Below, in pieces: positions 45,301 to 53,741 of a DNA stretch of 64,000 nucleotides (its first letter is position 1; every line of letters starts with the position of its first letter). This DNA is from Paraburkholderia sp. IMGN_8. Its GTDB lineage: Bacteria > Pseudomonadota > Gammaproteobacteria > Burkholderiales > Burkholderiaceae. The notes under the pieces are model-generated. The model was not told where the DNA came from and did not search any database. It worked only from the letters and a program-made list of their open reading frames with translations. Location of the stretch: contig NZ_CP150900.1 of the NCBI RefSeq assembly GCF_038050405.1, positions 4,526,001 to 4,590,000 on the forward strand, given 5' to 3'. Made by a program: the position numbers and the translations under genes.

Positions 45301-45716
45301 ATAAACACGGAACCAAGCAGGTTATCCCGGCCATCCTGGTATTGTCGAATCGGGCGCTTCCAGTATTGACTGAGCCCTTGCCGCACCAGTTCGCCGTGCT
45401 GCTGAGGCGTGAACCTGCAGTCAAGACGGCTTTCGAAGCGTGCCCACGCCCATCCGCCGTCCTTTGCGTCATACTCGCGCCGGAAATTTTCAGCCACAAA
45501 CAGGCAAAAGGCCGCCGCCCACGAAAGACCATAGGTCGGGTGTACGGCATGTGTGCGGTGCTTGCGAAGGACCTGCTCGAGTTCCAGATATTCACCGGGC
45601 GTGACCTGGTACCTGTACAACGGCCAACCGGGTGGTTCCCTGATAATGTCCCGAATGAACAGAAACTCTGTTATCCACGCCCGGACGGGCGACACCGGCT
45701 TTGGTACCTGCGACAT
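42381..45716 (-). CDS. druH: Druantia type III protein DruH (STY4851/ECs_5259-like)
   Basis: A 1111-residue protein with no enzymatic motif that I can see. The N-terminal part (for instance YRYQVTPGEYLELEQVLRKH, SWAAAFCLFVAENFRREYD) matches the STY4851/ECs_5259 family as I recall it. The middle is beta-rich and the C-terminus helical. It precedes the DUF1998 helicase by 8 bp on the same strand, the gene order of Druantia type III. What DruH does biochemically is not established. Identification rests on family memory and the pairing. Confidence 0.75.
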   Translation of the reverse strand: MSQVPKPVSPVRAWITEFLFIRDIIREPPGWPLYRYQVTPGEYLELEQVLRKHRTHAVHPTYGLSWAAAFCLFVAENFRREYDAKDGGWAWARFESRLDCRFTPQQHGELVRQGLSQYWKRPIRQYQDGRDNLLGSVFIEGGLPWPLVQGESHGFGRVVRKGLKYFYRTEGGRRTTADLLADFEQELPQTFRTLETRQLLAGIVEQLMSLATRYELRGKADPAQYLDEANPRWWRDFPLPLDEGNARRLISEWLRDASRRRAEREAERAEVGTFSCAHRLVEQPQGWHIRSEVTIPREAQLPVDPLVADTTRFELAFFEGDRFLARAGTAYGQQSDDQSALSVRFLRTQLSLDRSQLRDELTLRLLANGRLAYTIRFEQGALDEQELPLVFECRDDEWWFIASASCSTTSGRVRVHIPARFSYSCDGAVGVREGTDNTLWLEATDDLRLTSDSGDRYTITLKSSREQKGQLALKGNVAHYESVPQVVYLGWPRLDASIDAEESSAHVQEFANRRPVTRTNGGEHFGSVRYLAKNSLGEIVLQRRFGVVPAGFAIHALPASTSKPARLVVKNARPLDLRVIDGAIKSQVEVGDQGTTIALEPLGDAPPSFLTLEARPKSGTDPIQFRLAYPYQGARLLGPDGATTSRRDFTLAELLGLRVALSTSASNGTEFCLRIELASREGRCARHYSVRAGNTPVLLSLFSYQADMLQMLGAVNDQDAYLRVTVETNQPLVRFEVRRYNGAVRWEDKETFGLTNPSGGTLQTEVAVEAMLLTDPKQACVEIPEMTSEGAGTGRFRTPPPMRRDGPWLIYPATDSSTQFRPVLYVPEQSASTGVPAEIRSLHTAARVFHPVSQPDVIKRQIADMATDLDHSGWQYLADLRQHYRHLPLSVFEAWLALSRNPSALAIAVFRLEFDEAFCERIRDELAVIWECIPLPGWATAYVQFREWLMRQGVPEVLLDSVLKNRRAMLPAVVSGFKEVGNYLETADPTSLPKLPIEAILPDWYQQLRRTHEGNNHWPTDLGFPLKEWIRRQPLPKQITNLSMVEFTDAVTFLPIFMAYVTAGIAHIEELKESRSYVKFAIKMVSDFDRSSWYTPVHGMMVSYLLASARA

Positions 45717-46361
45717 GCCCTCTTCCCCTCATGCTCTTATTGTCCTTCCACCACATGTGCAGATGCGGTCTTCGATTAAAGCTGCGGGCAATGCTTTACA
45801 CGTTCCACTGCTCGCAGCGGAATCGCCACGCCAACACTAATCTTGCGACAGCCCGTCGCGCTGATTAATGCAGCATCGGCACTTTCCCGGGATTCTTTAG
45901 CTATTATTGTACGACGTGATTTGCCCGTGGCATGCGGGAGTCTCGGACTTTCCGGGCGATTCGGAGTGGAATATTGCTCACTCTGCAAGGGCCTTCTGCC
46001 TCAACGTACATGATGACTTTATCCACGACGAGGGCAGACACGGCTATCTCTGTTACTGCGGGTCTGTTGGAGCAGTCCACTTCATGATTTGCCGGCTGGT
46101 TCTGCCGTTCACCGTGGCGCCCCATCCATTCCGCATCAACCGCGCCGTCTCCGGAAGAATCGTGACGTGTCTTCAATCCGCAATTCAGGGCAACTTTGAC
46201 GGACCGAGCGGTTTTGCCTGACTCTACTTCCGACATGTCGTAATCTCCGCAATAGCCGGGACACTATGAGCGATGGCGGGTACTTGCTTCCGAGGCAGCC
46301 CAGTCGCAAGCATCGCCCTCCTGAGAATTCGAATAACATTCCGGTAAAAGGAAAGCAAAAC
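45717..46361. other. Divergent intergenic region between druH and the GmrSD-like gene
   Basis: About 645 bp containing promoters for both directions. Open frames of about 105 codons occur on both strands at 45904-46236, overlapping each other; neither has a recognised family or clear ribosome site, so I do not call a gene. It is moderately AT-rich near 45890. Confidence 0.4.
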
Positions 46362-48188
46362 ATGAGTACAAAAACCATCGAGAATTTTTTCACCGGCAAG
46401 ACGCTGGTCATACCCAGTTATCAGCGTGACTATGCGTGGCGCGAACGCAACGTCGACGATTTGTTCGACGATGTGGAGGAAGCGCTGGAGGTCGGTGGGA
46501 GCCACTACCTCGGCACCTTCATCCTGTCCCAGTCGGACAGGAGTGCCCCGGTGCACGTCGTGGACGGGCAGCAGCGGCTCACGACGCTGACCATGCTCCT
46601 TGATGTGCTAATTGAGGCGGTCGACGACAATCACATCAAGCAGCACTATCGCAATACTTTTATTGAACATCCCGTCACCGGCGCAAAATTTCGGGTACTG
46701 GGCGATAACGAAGCATTCTTTCGCGACCTGCTCGCCGGGAAGAATCCCGCGCCGGTGTCCGACGGCCAGGAGCGCTTGCAGAACGCGCATCGATGGATAC
46801 GTCAGCGTGTCAATGCGCTTGAGGGAAGGGGCGGACAGGCGTTGGTCAAGCAGTGGCTGCTTTGTATTAGCAGCATGGAAGTACTGGAATTCATCGAAGC
46901 CAACGAAGGCAAGGCGATTCGAATGTTCCAGTCAGTCAATGACCGCGGTGTGCCATTGGCCAAGATGGACATCGTGAAAAGTCTCTTGGTCTACTACTCG
47001 AACCGTTATCTTCAGGGCGAACTGGACGAGCTGATTTCGGCGCAATTCGGCCAGGCGTTCCGTAGTTTCAGCCGTATCAAGAGGTTAGCGGGCGAACCCG
47101 GCTACAAGGTCCGGCAAATCGACCGCGATGCGTTCCGCGAGGATGACGTACTGCGATATCACTACCTGGCATTTGACGGCGCTCCGTTCGGGCTTACCGC
47201 AGGAGGGGATTACTCGGCTACCTCGGAAACTGTACTTGAGGCTTTTCTGAAACCCGCGCTGAAGAGATTGCGGGGCAACATTGACAAGCTACGTGAATTC
47301 ATCCACGCCTATACCATCGACCTGACGGAATTCTTCGCCAGCCTTGAGCAAGTCATTCAGGCAACACGCACGGACAAGCAGTCCTACCTTCTGTGGGTTG
47401 TGCAGGACCTGTCGGCAACCTTGTATCCCCTAGTTGTCCGGCTGTATTTGAAAAGGTGGCTGGACAAGCGCGGTACCACGGACCAGCGTCGCCTAATTGA
47501 CATCATCGAACTGACTGACCTGCGTGTTTTCAAGCTGCGCGGCACGAATCCTCAGGCCGACATTTTCCGTATTACACGGGAACTGCATCAGCATTCCGTC
47601 GAGTGGGTCATCGGTGCGCTGCAGGATTTCTGCCGCTGGGGTATGCCCGATGCAATGATGGCATCCCGCCTGATAGACGAGGACATGTTTCGCAATCCCG
47701 CACTGCCCAGAATGCTTTTGCAGGAAGAGGCGGTGGCCCGAGCAGCCATGGATGAGCCAGACGTGTGTTTGACGGATTTGGCAACCCTGAATCAAAACGG
47801 GCTGACCGTGGAACACATTCTTCCCCAGGAGCCCGACAACAGCTTCAGCATCGGCAGTTACGGGTTTGCAAGTGACGAGGACTATCTGTTACACAAGCAC
47901 AAACTTGGGAATCTGGTCCTGCTCGAAGGGAGTATCAACAGCGCGTGCAAAGACCGTACGGTTGAGACAAAGATGACCGCTCCGAACCTCTATATGGCGT
48001 CGTCGCTATGTGCACCCAAGGCGGTGGCAGCCTCCTGCGCAAGCGACAGGCGTTTTGACCGGTCGCAACTTGTTGAACGTTCAGTGCACCTGTCGAGGAC
48101 GATGGTGGAGTGCTGGCCCATCAGGAAACCGTACGCTCCCCGGGCACTCGATGAGATGACCAATCCGGCGGACGCCGACGTTGAGTAG
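46362..48188 (+). CDS. GmrSD-like type IV restriction protein (DUF262-DUF1524)
   Basis: A 608-residue fusion. The N-terminal DUF262 domain has SYQRDYAW at 19-26 and DGQQRLTTL at 68-76, typical of the GmrS nucleotide-binding/ParB-like part. The C-terminal DUF1524 HNH-like nuclease has VEHILPQ near 482-488 and HKLGNLVLLEGSINSACKD near 512-530. Such proteins cut modified (for example glucosylated) phage DNA, and the family also includes nucleases of other specificity. ATG 46362 follows an AGGA; an earlier in-frame start has no such site. It is a single gene, opposite in direction to druH. Confidence 0.85.
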   Translation: MSTKTIENFFTGKTLVIPSYQRDYAWRERNVDDLFDDVEEALEVGGSHYLGTFILSQSDRSAPVHVVDGQQRLTTLTMLLDVLIEAVDDNHIKQHYRNTFIEHPVTGAKFRVLGDNEAFFRDLLAGKNPAPVSDGQERLQNAHRWIRQRVNALEGRGGQALVKQWLLCISSMEVLEFIEANEGKAIRMFQSVNDRGVPLAKMDIVKSLLVYYSNRYLQGELDELISAQFGQAFRSFSRIKRLAGEPGYKVRQIDRDAFREDDVLRYHYLAFDGAPFGLTAGGDYSATSETVLEAFLKPALKRLRGNIDKLREFIHAYTIDLTEFFASLEQVIQATRTDKQSYLLWVVQDLSATLYPLVVRLYLKRWLDKRGTTDQRRLIDIIELTDLRVFKLRGTNPQADIFRITRELHQHSVEWVIGALQDFCRWGMPDAMMASRLIDEDMFRNPALPRMLLQEEAVARAAMDEPDVCLTDLATLNQNGLTVEHILPQEPDNSFSIGSYGFASDEDYLLHKHKLGNLVLLEGSINSACKDRTVETKMTAPNLYMASSLCAPKAVAASCASDRRFDRSQLVERSVHLSRTMVECWPIRKPYAPRALDEMTNPADADVE

Positions 48189-48540
48189 GGGCAAGTCTCC
48201 CTCAAGCGGTTGGCGAATACGGCGGCTGTCAGGGAGGCAGTCGCGACGACTTGTGCCCTCACGGTTGCGGTACTGCCGTGGCAACGTACCGCCGGTTCTC
48301 GTACGGTGGCCGCTATAAGATGGTCAAGGTTCGGAAATGACGCTGCGGGTTGGAATTCCAGCCGACTATAGGTCCCCAGATACCGGCACTCGTGACCGGC
48401 AAAATCCGGCCCCTGCCGGCAGGTGATTCGGTCCACAAGTTTTAAATGGCAAGCGCGAATTTTCTGACATAAAGGCCCCCAGTGTCGATTGGCTCCAAAA
48501 GTCCCGGAAGAGGTCATCGTCACGGGACCCAAATCAGTAA
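48189..48540. other. Gap with no recognised gene
   Basis: About 350 bp between the GmrSD-like gene and an H-NS remnant. No gene-like frame or repeat was noticed. Confidence 0.4.
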
Positions 48541-48780
48541 AGCAAGCAGCGCACGAAGATGCTTGGCGCCACGGCTGACGCCAAACCGGCCACGACTGTT
48601 GCTAAATTTCGGGAACCGAAGAGTGGTGCAACGTGGTCGGGACACGGCCGGGCGCCCAAGTAGATTGCAAGTGCGAAGAATCGCGATAGGTTCTTTGTCG
48701 ACGGAACTGCGCCGGTTCCGTCGACCGCTTCGAGCAAGGCGAAAGCTGCGGTCAACATCGCTTGGCTCGTCGCCGGGTGG
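48541..48780 (+). pseudogene. H-NS-family DNA-binding-domain remnant with in-frame amber
   Basis: The plus-strand translation from 48541 matches the linker and C-terminal module of the H-NS gene at 49954: SKQRTKMLGATADAKPATTV, then KFREPKSGATWSGHGRAPK, a TAG at 48661-48663, and IASAKNRDRFFVDG. The TAG replaces the tryptophan of the GRAPGWIA motif, a TGG to TAG change. The N-terminal oligomerisation domain is missing and a TAA lies immediately upstream, so this is a dead fragment. Confidence 0.8.
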
Positions 48781-48968
48781 CTGATTGCAAACGGCCTGCG
48801 GTCTTTCACGGGCGGAATGCCTCTGTGGCTCGAGCAACTCATTCCGGCATGTGCGTCGTCTATCGGACGGGCCATAGGAAGGGAGACGACGTGAACGTCC
48901 GGCCTCGCGCTAAACGCCGGCTGCCGACCTTCGTGGCATTACCAGCGCGGCGCGTTCGCGCAGCGTGC

Positions 48969-49346
48969 CTAGCTTCGCCCTTCTCCGTAGCATTTTGGCC
49001 AGTCTTCAGGAACGAGCTTTTCGCCATCCCGCCAACGATGGCGTACATGCTGCTGGAATTCTGCGTCGTCGAAGTCAGCGTGGTCGGTGACTATCACCTG
49101 ATACTCGCGCCCCGCGACCTGCGCCGACCGCGCCATCAGTTCATACATACGCCGTACTGTGGCCCTATCAATGTCCCTCTTCTTCGGGCCGTTGTCAGAG
49201 TCGGTCGGAAAGTGCGCTTGAGATGACTGGTCAATCATCAGGAAATTCGGGACCGGACGGCTCTTCTGCGCGAACCACTCGTGAAGCGCGAGGTGAACCA
49301 CAAGGTGGTGGCCCACCCAGTTTTCTCCGCTTCCCATGCGCTTCAA
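48969..49346 (-). pseudogene. C-terminal fragment of a DUF3732/SMC-like ABC ATPase
   Basis: The 125 codons hold the C-terminal half of an ABC ATPase: signature-like SGENWVGHHLVVHLALHEWF, Walker B region RPVPNFLMIDQSSQAHFP, VRRMYELMARSA and the switch IVTDHAD, ending EKLVPEDWPKC. This matches the DUF3732 family as I recall it, known from ABC three-component systems. There is no Walker A and no N-terminal half, so the gene is a remnant. Confidence 0.65.
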
Positions 49347-49381
49347 TGGAACGGGAGCCTAACAAGGCGTGCAGCCCACGG

Positions 49382-49786
49382 TTAGCGCTTGCGAAGATAA
49401 GCGATGACTCGCTTCGCTACGTCGACAAGCGTCTTGTGCTTGCCAGCCGGAATTGTTGGCGAGTTGAGCGCAGTTCCTGGAGCAGCAACGATTCGGACTC
49501 GGATGTATTCACCATCGATGAGGATTTGCACGCAGGCTTCCGACGTCGGCGTGGAATATCCAGCTGTCTGTCGCTCAACAAAAGGCGTAGATTGCCGAAC
49601 GTCCAGATAGGGACCCAGCGGCCACCGATATCCTCCTGAATGCAACGCCTCGGATGCACGTTCCGACAACGGTCGACGAGGGTCTCGTAGCGCTACTGGA
49701 ATGAGCACCGGCCTGATGGCTGTTGCTCTCCTCGCGATTGCATGCGGCGCATTTGTCATCCGCCGAACCAAGAGAGTTCGACGCAA
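49382..49786 (-). CDS. Hypothetical protein (start uncertain)
   Basis: The last 85 or so residues look like a real protein (GYRWPLGPYLDVRQSTPF, EACVQILIDGEYIRVRIVAA, KHKTLVDVAKRVIAYLRKR), while the first 35 do not. A shorter start is likely. No family recognised; the surroundings are full of gene remnants, so this could be another one. Confidence 0.35.
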   Translation of the reverse strand: MRRTLLVRRMTNAPHAIARRATAIRPVLIPVALRDPRRPLSERASEALHSGGYRWPLGPYLDVRQSTPFVERQTAGYSTPTSEACVQILIDGEYIRVRIVAAPGTALNSPTIPAGKHKTLVDVAKRVIAYLRKR

Positions 49787-49953
49787 CGGGGAACCAACAA
49801 AACATATCCGAGGTAGGGACTAACGCTCAGCTGCATTCACTAAAAGGCAACATCGCGTTGCAATGTTCAGCAGGTCGCTCTCGAAATCAATGCTCTAGCC
49901 TTTTCCGGCCTGAACGTGGCATATTGCGACCACATTCATGAGGAGGCCACTTG

Positions 49954-50364
49954 ATGGCAACGACTTTGGAAGCAATTCGGGCGAAGATGAAAAAACTGCA
50001 AGCCCAGGCGGACGCTTTGATTGCAAAGGAATCGACAACGGTCTTGAAAACCATCCATGAGCTGATGGAAAAGCACGGCCTCACGACTGCGGATATTGAT
50101 GCGCATGCTGGCGGCAAGCAACGCGCGAAGAAGGTCGAAACAAAAGCTGCCGCCAAAGGAAGGGCTACTGCGGCCAAATATCGCGACCCGAAGACCGGCG
50201 CGACTTGGTCAGGACACGGCCGTGCGCCCGGTTGGATTGCTTCGGCGAAGAACCGCGACAAGTTCCTGGTTGACGGAAGTACGGCGACCGCGAAGGCAGC
50301 TCCTGCGAGCAAAGCGAAGGCCGCTGGCAACTATGTCCGCGGGCCGCAGCCGGCGATGTACTAG
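49954..50364 (+). CDS. H-NS-family nucleoid protein (ends at an amber codon)
   Basis: A 136-residue H-NS/Bv3F-like protein. The N-terminal helices for oligomerisation (LEAIRAKMKKLQAQADALIA, LKTIHELMEKHGLTTADID) are followed by a Lys/Ala-rich linker and a C-terminal DNA-binding module (KYRDPKTGATWSGHGRAPGW, residues ~74-95). ATG 49954 follows AGGAGG by seven bases. Such proteins bind AT-rich DNA and silence acquired genes, and they are frequent on Burkholderia plasmids. The coding frame continues after the TAG at 50362 with two more similar modules, listed separately. It is plausibly active as a 136-residue protein. Confidence 0.85.
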   Translation: MATTLEAIRAKMKKLQAQADALIAKESTTVLKTIHELMEKHGLTTADIDAHAGGKQRAKKVETKAAAKGRATAAKYRDPKTGATWSGHGRAPGWIASAKNRDKFLVDGSTATAKAAPASKAKAAGNYVRGPQPAMY

Positions 50365-50949
50365 GACCCAAAGTCGGGCGCGACGTGGAGTGGACGTGGG
50401 CGCGCGCCGGCGTGGCTGGCTGGCGTGAAGAACCGGTCTGAATTCATGATTGCAGGCGGCGCTGAAGCGACTGTCGCGACGCCCGCGGGTGCCGTGAGCA
50501 AGGCGAAACCTGCGGTGAAGAAGGCCTCGAAGGCGGTCGGTGCGACTTCTACCAAGGGACAGCCAAAAGGTCCGCAGCCGGCCAAATATCGCGACCCGAA
50601 GTCCGGCGCGACTTGGAGCGGACGCGGTCCGGCTCCGGCGTGGCTAGCCGGAGCGAAAGACCGCAGCAAGTTTCTGATTGATGGCACCAGCGCAGCGGCG
50701 GATGTGAGTGCTTCGACGGCGACGAAGCCTTCGGCCAAAAAGGCAGTTGCCAAGAAAGCCGTCGTCAAGAAGGTCGCAGCGACAAAGACCGCACCGACGA
50801 AGAAGGTTGCTGTGAAGAAGATGGTTGCCAAGGAGTCCGTGAGCGCGAAGTTGCCGGCTAAGAAGGCGCCTGCGAAAAAAGCGCCGCGGAGCGTGGCCGT
50901 GCCCGCTCCGGTGGCCGCAGTCGAGTCTGGCGCCGAGTTGACGACCTAA
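50365..50949 (+). pseudogene. In-frame continuation of the H-NS gene: two more DNA-binding modules and a histone H1-like tail
   Basis: Directly after the amber codon and in the same frame comes DPKSGATWSGRGRAPAWLAG, a second copy of the module, then a third (KYRDPKSGATWSGRGPAPAW), then about 60 residues of Lys/Ala/Pro repeats (KKAVAKKAVVKK, KLPAKKAPAKKAP). The TAG sits where the second module should have Arg (KYRDPK; here MY-stop-DPK). Without the stop the protein would have 331 residues. There is no good start after the TAG, so unless read through it is silent. Confidence 0.75.
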
Positions 50950-51019
50950 AGATAGTTGTCAGGTGCCCGGTGAACCAACGATTTTCTGGTTCCACCGGGT
51001 ACACCAAGCCGACGACGTT

Positions 51020-51268
51020 TTATTGCGCCTGTGCTGCCTGACGTTGCGCGGCTTGCTGTTGAGCTTCCTGTTGAGCGTGTTGCTTCGCAAGGTGCCTGCC
51101 GACCATGCAGCCACCGACCGCACCAACGACAGCGTGATGCCCCGCGTAATGCCCAGCGACCCCGCCTACCACCGCGCCCTTGAGGCAGCCTGCGGCGTTT
51201 GCCGTGCCTGCCGTTGCGAAGACCAGCGTCATTGCAATCAAGGCGGTTCTTATCGGGCTAGCTTTCAT
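51020..51268 (-). CDS. Small exported glycine-zipper-like protein
   Basis: An 82-residue protein with a Sec signal peptide (MKASPIRTALIAMTLVFATA, cleavage after ANA). It is followed by a Gly-rich zipper (CLKGAVVGGVAGHYAGHHAVVGAVGGCMVG) as found in outer-membrane-associated small proteins, and a Gln/Ala tail. Upstream in-frame extension was rejected because it would precede the signal peptide. Confidence 0.65.
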   Translation of the reverse strand: MKASPIRTALIAMTLVFATAGTANAAGCLKGAVVGGVAGHYAGHHAVVGAVGGCMVGRHLAKQHAQQEAQQQAAQRQAAQAQ

Positions 51269-51321
51269 TCGAAGGTACTCTGAGGTTGGATTTTTCGGAT
51301 GCGCCGCTTTCCGGCACTGTG

Positions 51322-51633
51322 TCAATACCCGCGCCAATCACGGTGCTCGCGCCACTGGTGCTCACGCCATTCCTGGCGGCGCCATTCACGTTCTCGCCAC
51401 TCGCGACGTTCGCGCCATTCGCGGGCTCGCCAGTCGTCGTCACCGCCGTACGCGACGGCGACGGGCGCTGGAGCATACACGACGGGAGGTGGTGGTGCGT
51501 ACACTGGCTCAGCCGGCGCATACACGGCGCCGGGGATGCCCAATCCGATGGCGACGTCGACGTGTGCCGATGCTGCCGTTGATGCTGCCAGTACTGCCAG
51601 ACCGAGCGCTGCGCCGAGAATCTTCTTGTTCAT
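51322..51633 (-). CDS. Exported small protein with PAPV and WRE repeats
   Basis: A 103-residue protein: signal peptide (MNKKILGAALGLAVLAASTA, cleavage after ASA), a Pro/Ala/Val/Tyr segment (PAEPVYAPPPPVVYAPAPVA), then WRERREWRERE-type repeats with at least six W-R-E or W-R-x units. I recall similar PXPV-repeat proteins from Burkholderiales; their function is unknown. The downstream gene is the glycine-zipper protein on the same strand. Confidence 0.7.
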   Translation of the reverse strand: MNKKILGAALGLAVLAASTAASAHVDVAIGLGIPGAVYAPAEPVYAPPPPVVYAPAPVAVAYGGDDDWRAREWRERREWREREWRRQEWREHQWREHRDWRGY

Positions 51634-51775
51634 CTTCACTACTCCTCGCACATTGAGTGCAATGTCAGTGACTACGGCTCGGAGTGTAAGGAGCGATGTC
51701 GGATACGTGTGAAACGGCGGTGCGGGATTGGTAACATGGCATTACTAGCGTCGGCGTACCTCATGCGCTTGAGAA

Positions 51776-51973
51776 TTACCGTCTGCGCTCGAATCGCATG
51801 TCCCAGAGAACGTAACCGCACGATGAAGAGACTCGAAAGAGCGCACGTTTGCAGTGCGTCTTTGAGTCACCGTTGACTGTGATGACTATGACACCGCGAT
51901 TGACGTGCGCGGTCTCGACGAATTCGTCAGCGTGAGCTCGCAAATATGCGAGTGAAAATAAGCTTTGCTTCAT
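51776..51973 (-). pseudogene. Phd/YefM-like antitoxin remnant
   Basis: The first 33 residues (SLAYLRAHADEFVETAHVNR, then GVIVITVNGDSK) match the N-terminal strand-helix-strand of Phd/YefM antitoxins (LRA......V......VVITRNG.). The remainder does not continue the family pattern, so it is probably frameshifted. No toxin gene is adjacent. Low confidence. Confidence 0.4.
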
Positions 51974-52108
51974 CGTCTCGCCCCCCGTTTTCAGGCGCGC
52001 GCATTCGTGGACCCGGCCAGGAGCAACCGTTCGGTCCGCCTATCAAGCCACCCGACGGAACAGTTAGAATCGGCAGCCATTTAGTCAACGAGACCTGCAT
52101 CCGACTTT

Positions 52109-53596
52109 ATGCATCACCGCATCGTTTTTGCGCTCGACCGTCAAGGCCGGCTCGTCGACATACACTCGGTGCCCCAAGGCCTAGCGTGTGGTTGCGTTTG
52201 TCCGGGGTGCGGCGGCCGCCTTTTAGCGAAGCAGGGGCAAATCCGGGCGTGGTATTTCTCGCACGCGTCCGGGGCCGAATGTGTCAGTGGCGCGGAGACC
52301 GCTCTGCACCTTGCTGCGAAACGTCTGATACTCGAGCATCGCTCTGTCGCGCTTCCACCGCTCGTGGTCAATTTCAAAAGACTGCACCCGAGGTTCGGTC
52401 TCTTCGAGCGCTCGAAGACCGTTGAGCTGCCGGAGAAAGTTTGGCGATTGAGCGAAGCTCGCGCGGAGTCGCGCATCGGAACGTACATCGCCGATGTCGC
52501 GGGACATCTGGACGACAGGACCGAGGTCATCGTCGAAGTGAAAGTCCGACACGAGGTTGAACCGGAGAAAGCGAAGTATCTTCGTGCGCGCCGCGTGCCG
52601 TGCATCGAGATTGACCTGCTCCCACTGTTGGAGGAGGCGCTCACACTGCAGGACCTCGCATGGCACGTACTCGAAAGCGGGACCAATCGCAGCTGGGTCA
52701 GCAACAGCGCCTACGCTGAAATCGAGGCGGAACTGCTTGCAGAATACCAAACCTGGATTGCGCGCAAAAGCAGCGAGGTCGCAGGCGTTCCGCGTCACCG
52801 GCCCGAACCGCCGAAGCAGCGGAGCAAGGCGGACGAGGCTAACGCGCGGTATCAGGCTCTACCCGATGAGATGAAGCGTCTTGAATTGCGCATCGTGCTC
52901 GGGCTGGCTAACGGTGCACGCTGGCCACGGCATCTGCAGGTATCTGTCCGGGAAGGAGCGCAGGCCATACCCTCTCCGATTGATGTATGGCAAGGCGCTA
53001 CCTTTGTCCGGTTCATCTATGACCCCATCGGCGGTCGGGAAGAGACGAAGCGGTTTTCTCTGTCGCATGTTTACGACTGGGTCAGCGGCAGATTCGGCAC
53101 CTCGGAACTGGTCCGGCATCAGGTGTCGGCGGCGCTGAGACTTTTCCTCGGGTATCTTGCGAAATGCGGATTTCTCGAGCGTAACGGCGACGCATTTTCC
53201 GTTCTTCACGGGGGCCTCTGGCCGCCGGCGCGGCCGGAACCGCCTGTGCATCCCGCGAAACCCACGACACCGGCCCGAGCAGTAAGCACGTCTACTGCCG
53301 TTGCTCTACGGCGAGAGTGGACGTGGCGGGAGCGATGGCCGTTGGAAGACGTTGCGCTCTTACGCGCAAGTGACGCGACCGTCCGCTATGCGGGCGCCCA
53401 GTTCAACGCTCAACTGTTCGTGGATATGCTGTACAGCATGTCAATCGAGCCTTCCGAGACTGCCGTTAAAACACTGGTCACCCAGTGTGGTGGCATCGCG
53501 GATGCTGCCTTCGACCTGTTGAAGGACATCGGCGTGGTGGAAGAGTCTTGGCGGATGCTGCGAGGAGGTGTCGAGCCCCCATGGCGGTGTACATAA
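52109..53596 (+). CDS. CoiA-like nuclease-domain protein
   Basis: A 495-residue protein. The N-terminal zinc-like part (CVCPGCGGRLLAKQG, RAWYFSHASGAEC) is followed by a helical ETALHLAAKRLILEH segment and a restriction-like core (RIGTYIADVAGHL, EVIVEVKVRHEVEPEKA), with D near 129 and an E-x-K near 142-144. This is the plan of competence protein CoiA-like nucleases. The C-terminal half is unlike CoiA and contains a winged-helix-like region (HQVSAALRLFLGYLAKCGFL). In a defence island it more likely acts as a nuclease than in transformation. No neighbouring gene is clearly co-transcribed. Confidence 0.7.
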   Translation: MHHRIVFALDRQGRLVDIHSVPQGLACGCVCPGCGGRLLAKQGQIRAWYFSHASGAECVSGAETALHLAAKRLILEHRSVALPPLVVNFKRLHPRFGLFERSKTVELPEKVWRLSEARAESRIGTYIADVAGHLDDRTEVIVEVKVRHEVEPEKAKYLRARRVPCIEIDLLPLLEEALTLQDLAWHVLESGTNRSWVSNSAYAEIEAELLAEYQTWIARKSSEVAGVPRHRPEPPKQRSKADEANARYQALPDEMKRLELRIVLGLANGARWPRHLQVSVREGAQAIPSPIDVWQGATFVRFIYDPIGGREETKRFSLSHVYDWVSGRFGTSELVRHQVSAALRLFLGYLAKCGFLERNGDAFSVLHGGLWPPARPEPPVHPAKPTTPARAVSTSTAVALRREWTWRERWPLEDVALLRASDATVRYAGAQFNAQLFVDMLYSMSIEPSETAVKTLVTQCGGIADAAFDLLKDIGVVEESWRMLRGGVEPPWRCT

Positions 53597-53741
53597 CCTC
53601 GTCTCGTTACTTTCGAGAAACAGGCTTTTGGAGCCTTCCTGACAGAGGTCTAGGCGCCGAAAGCTCTCGAAGCGGGACTGCGCGGGAAAAACGTTCCGAC
53701 CGATACGGTGCGCTATGTGCTTGTCATCCAGGGCGGGGCCT

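Noticed and set aside
45904..46236. Overlapping frames of about 105-110 codons on both strands between druH and the GmrSD-like gene
   Set aside because: Neither has a ribosome site or recognisable domain, and both cannot be favoured; treated as an intergenic region.
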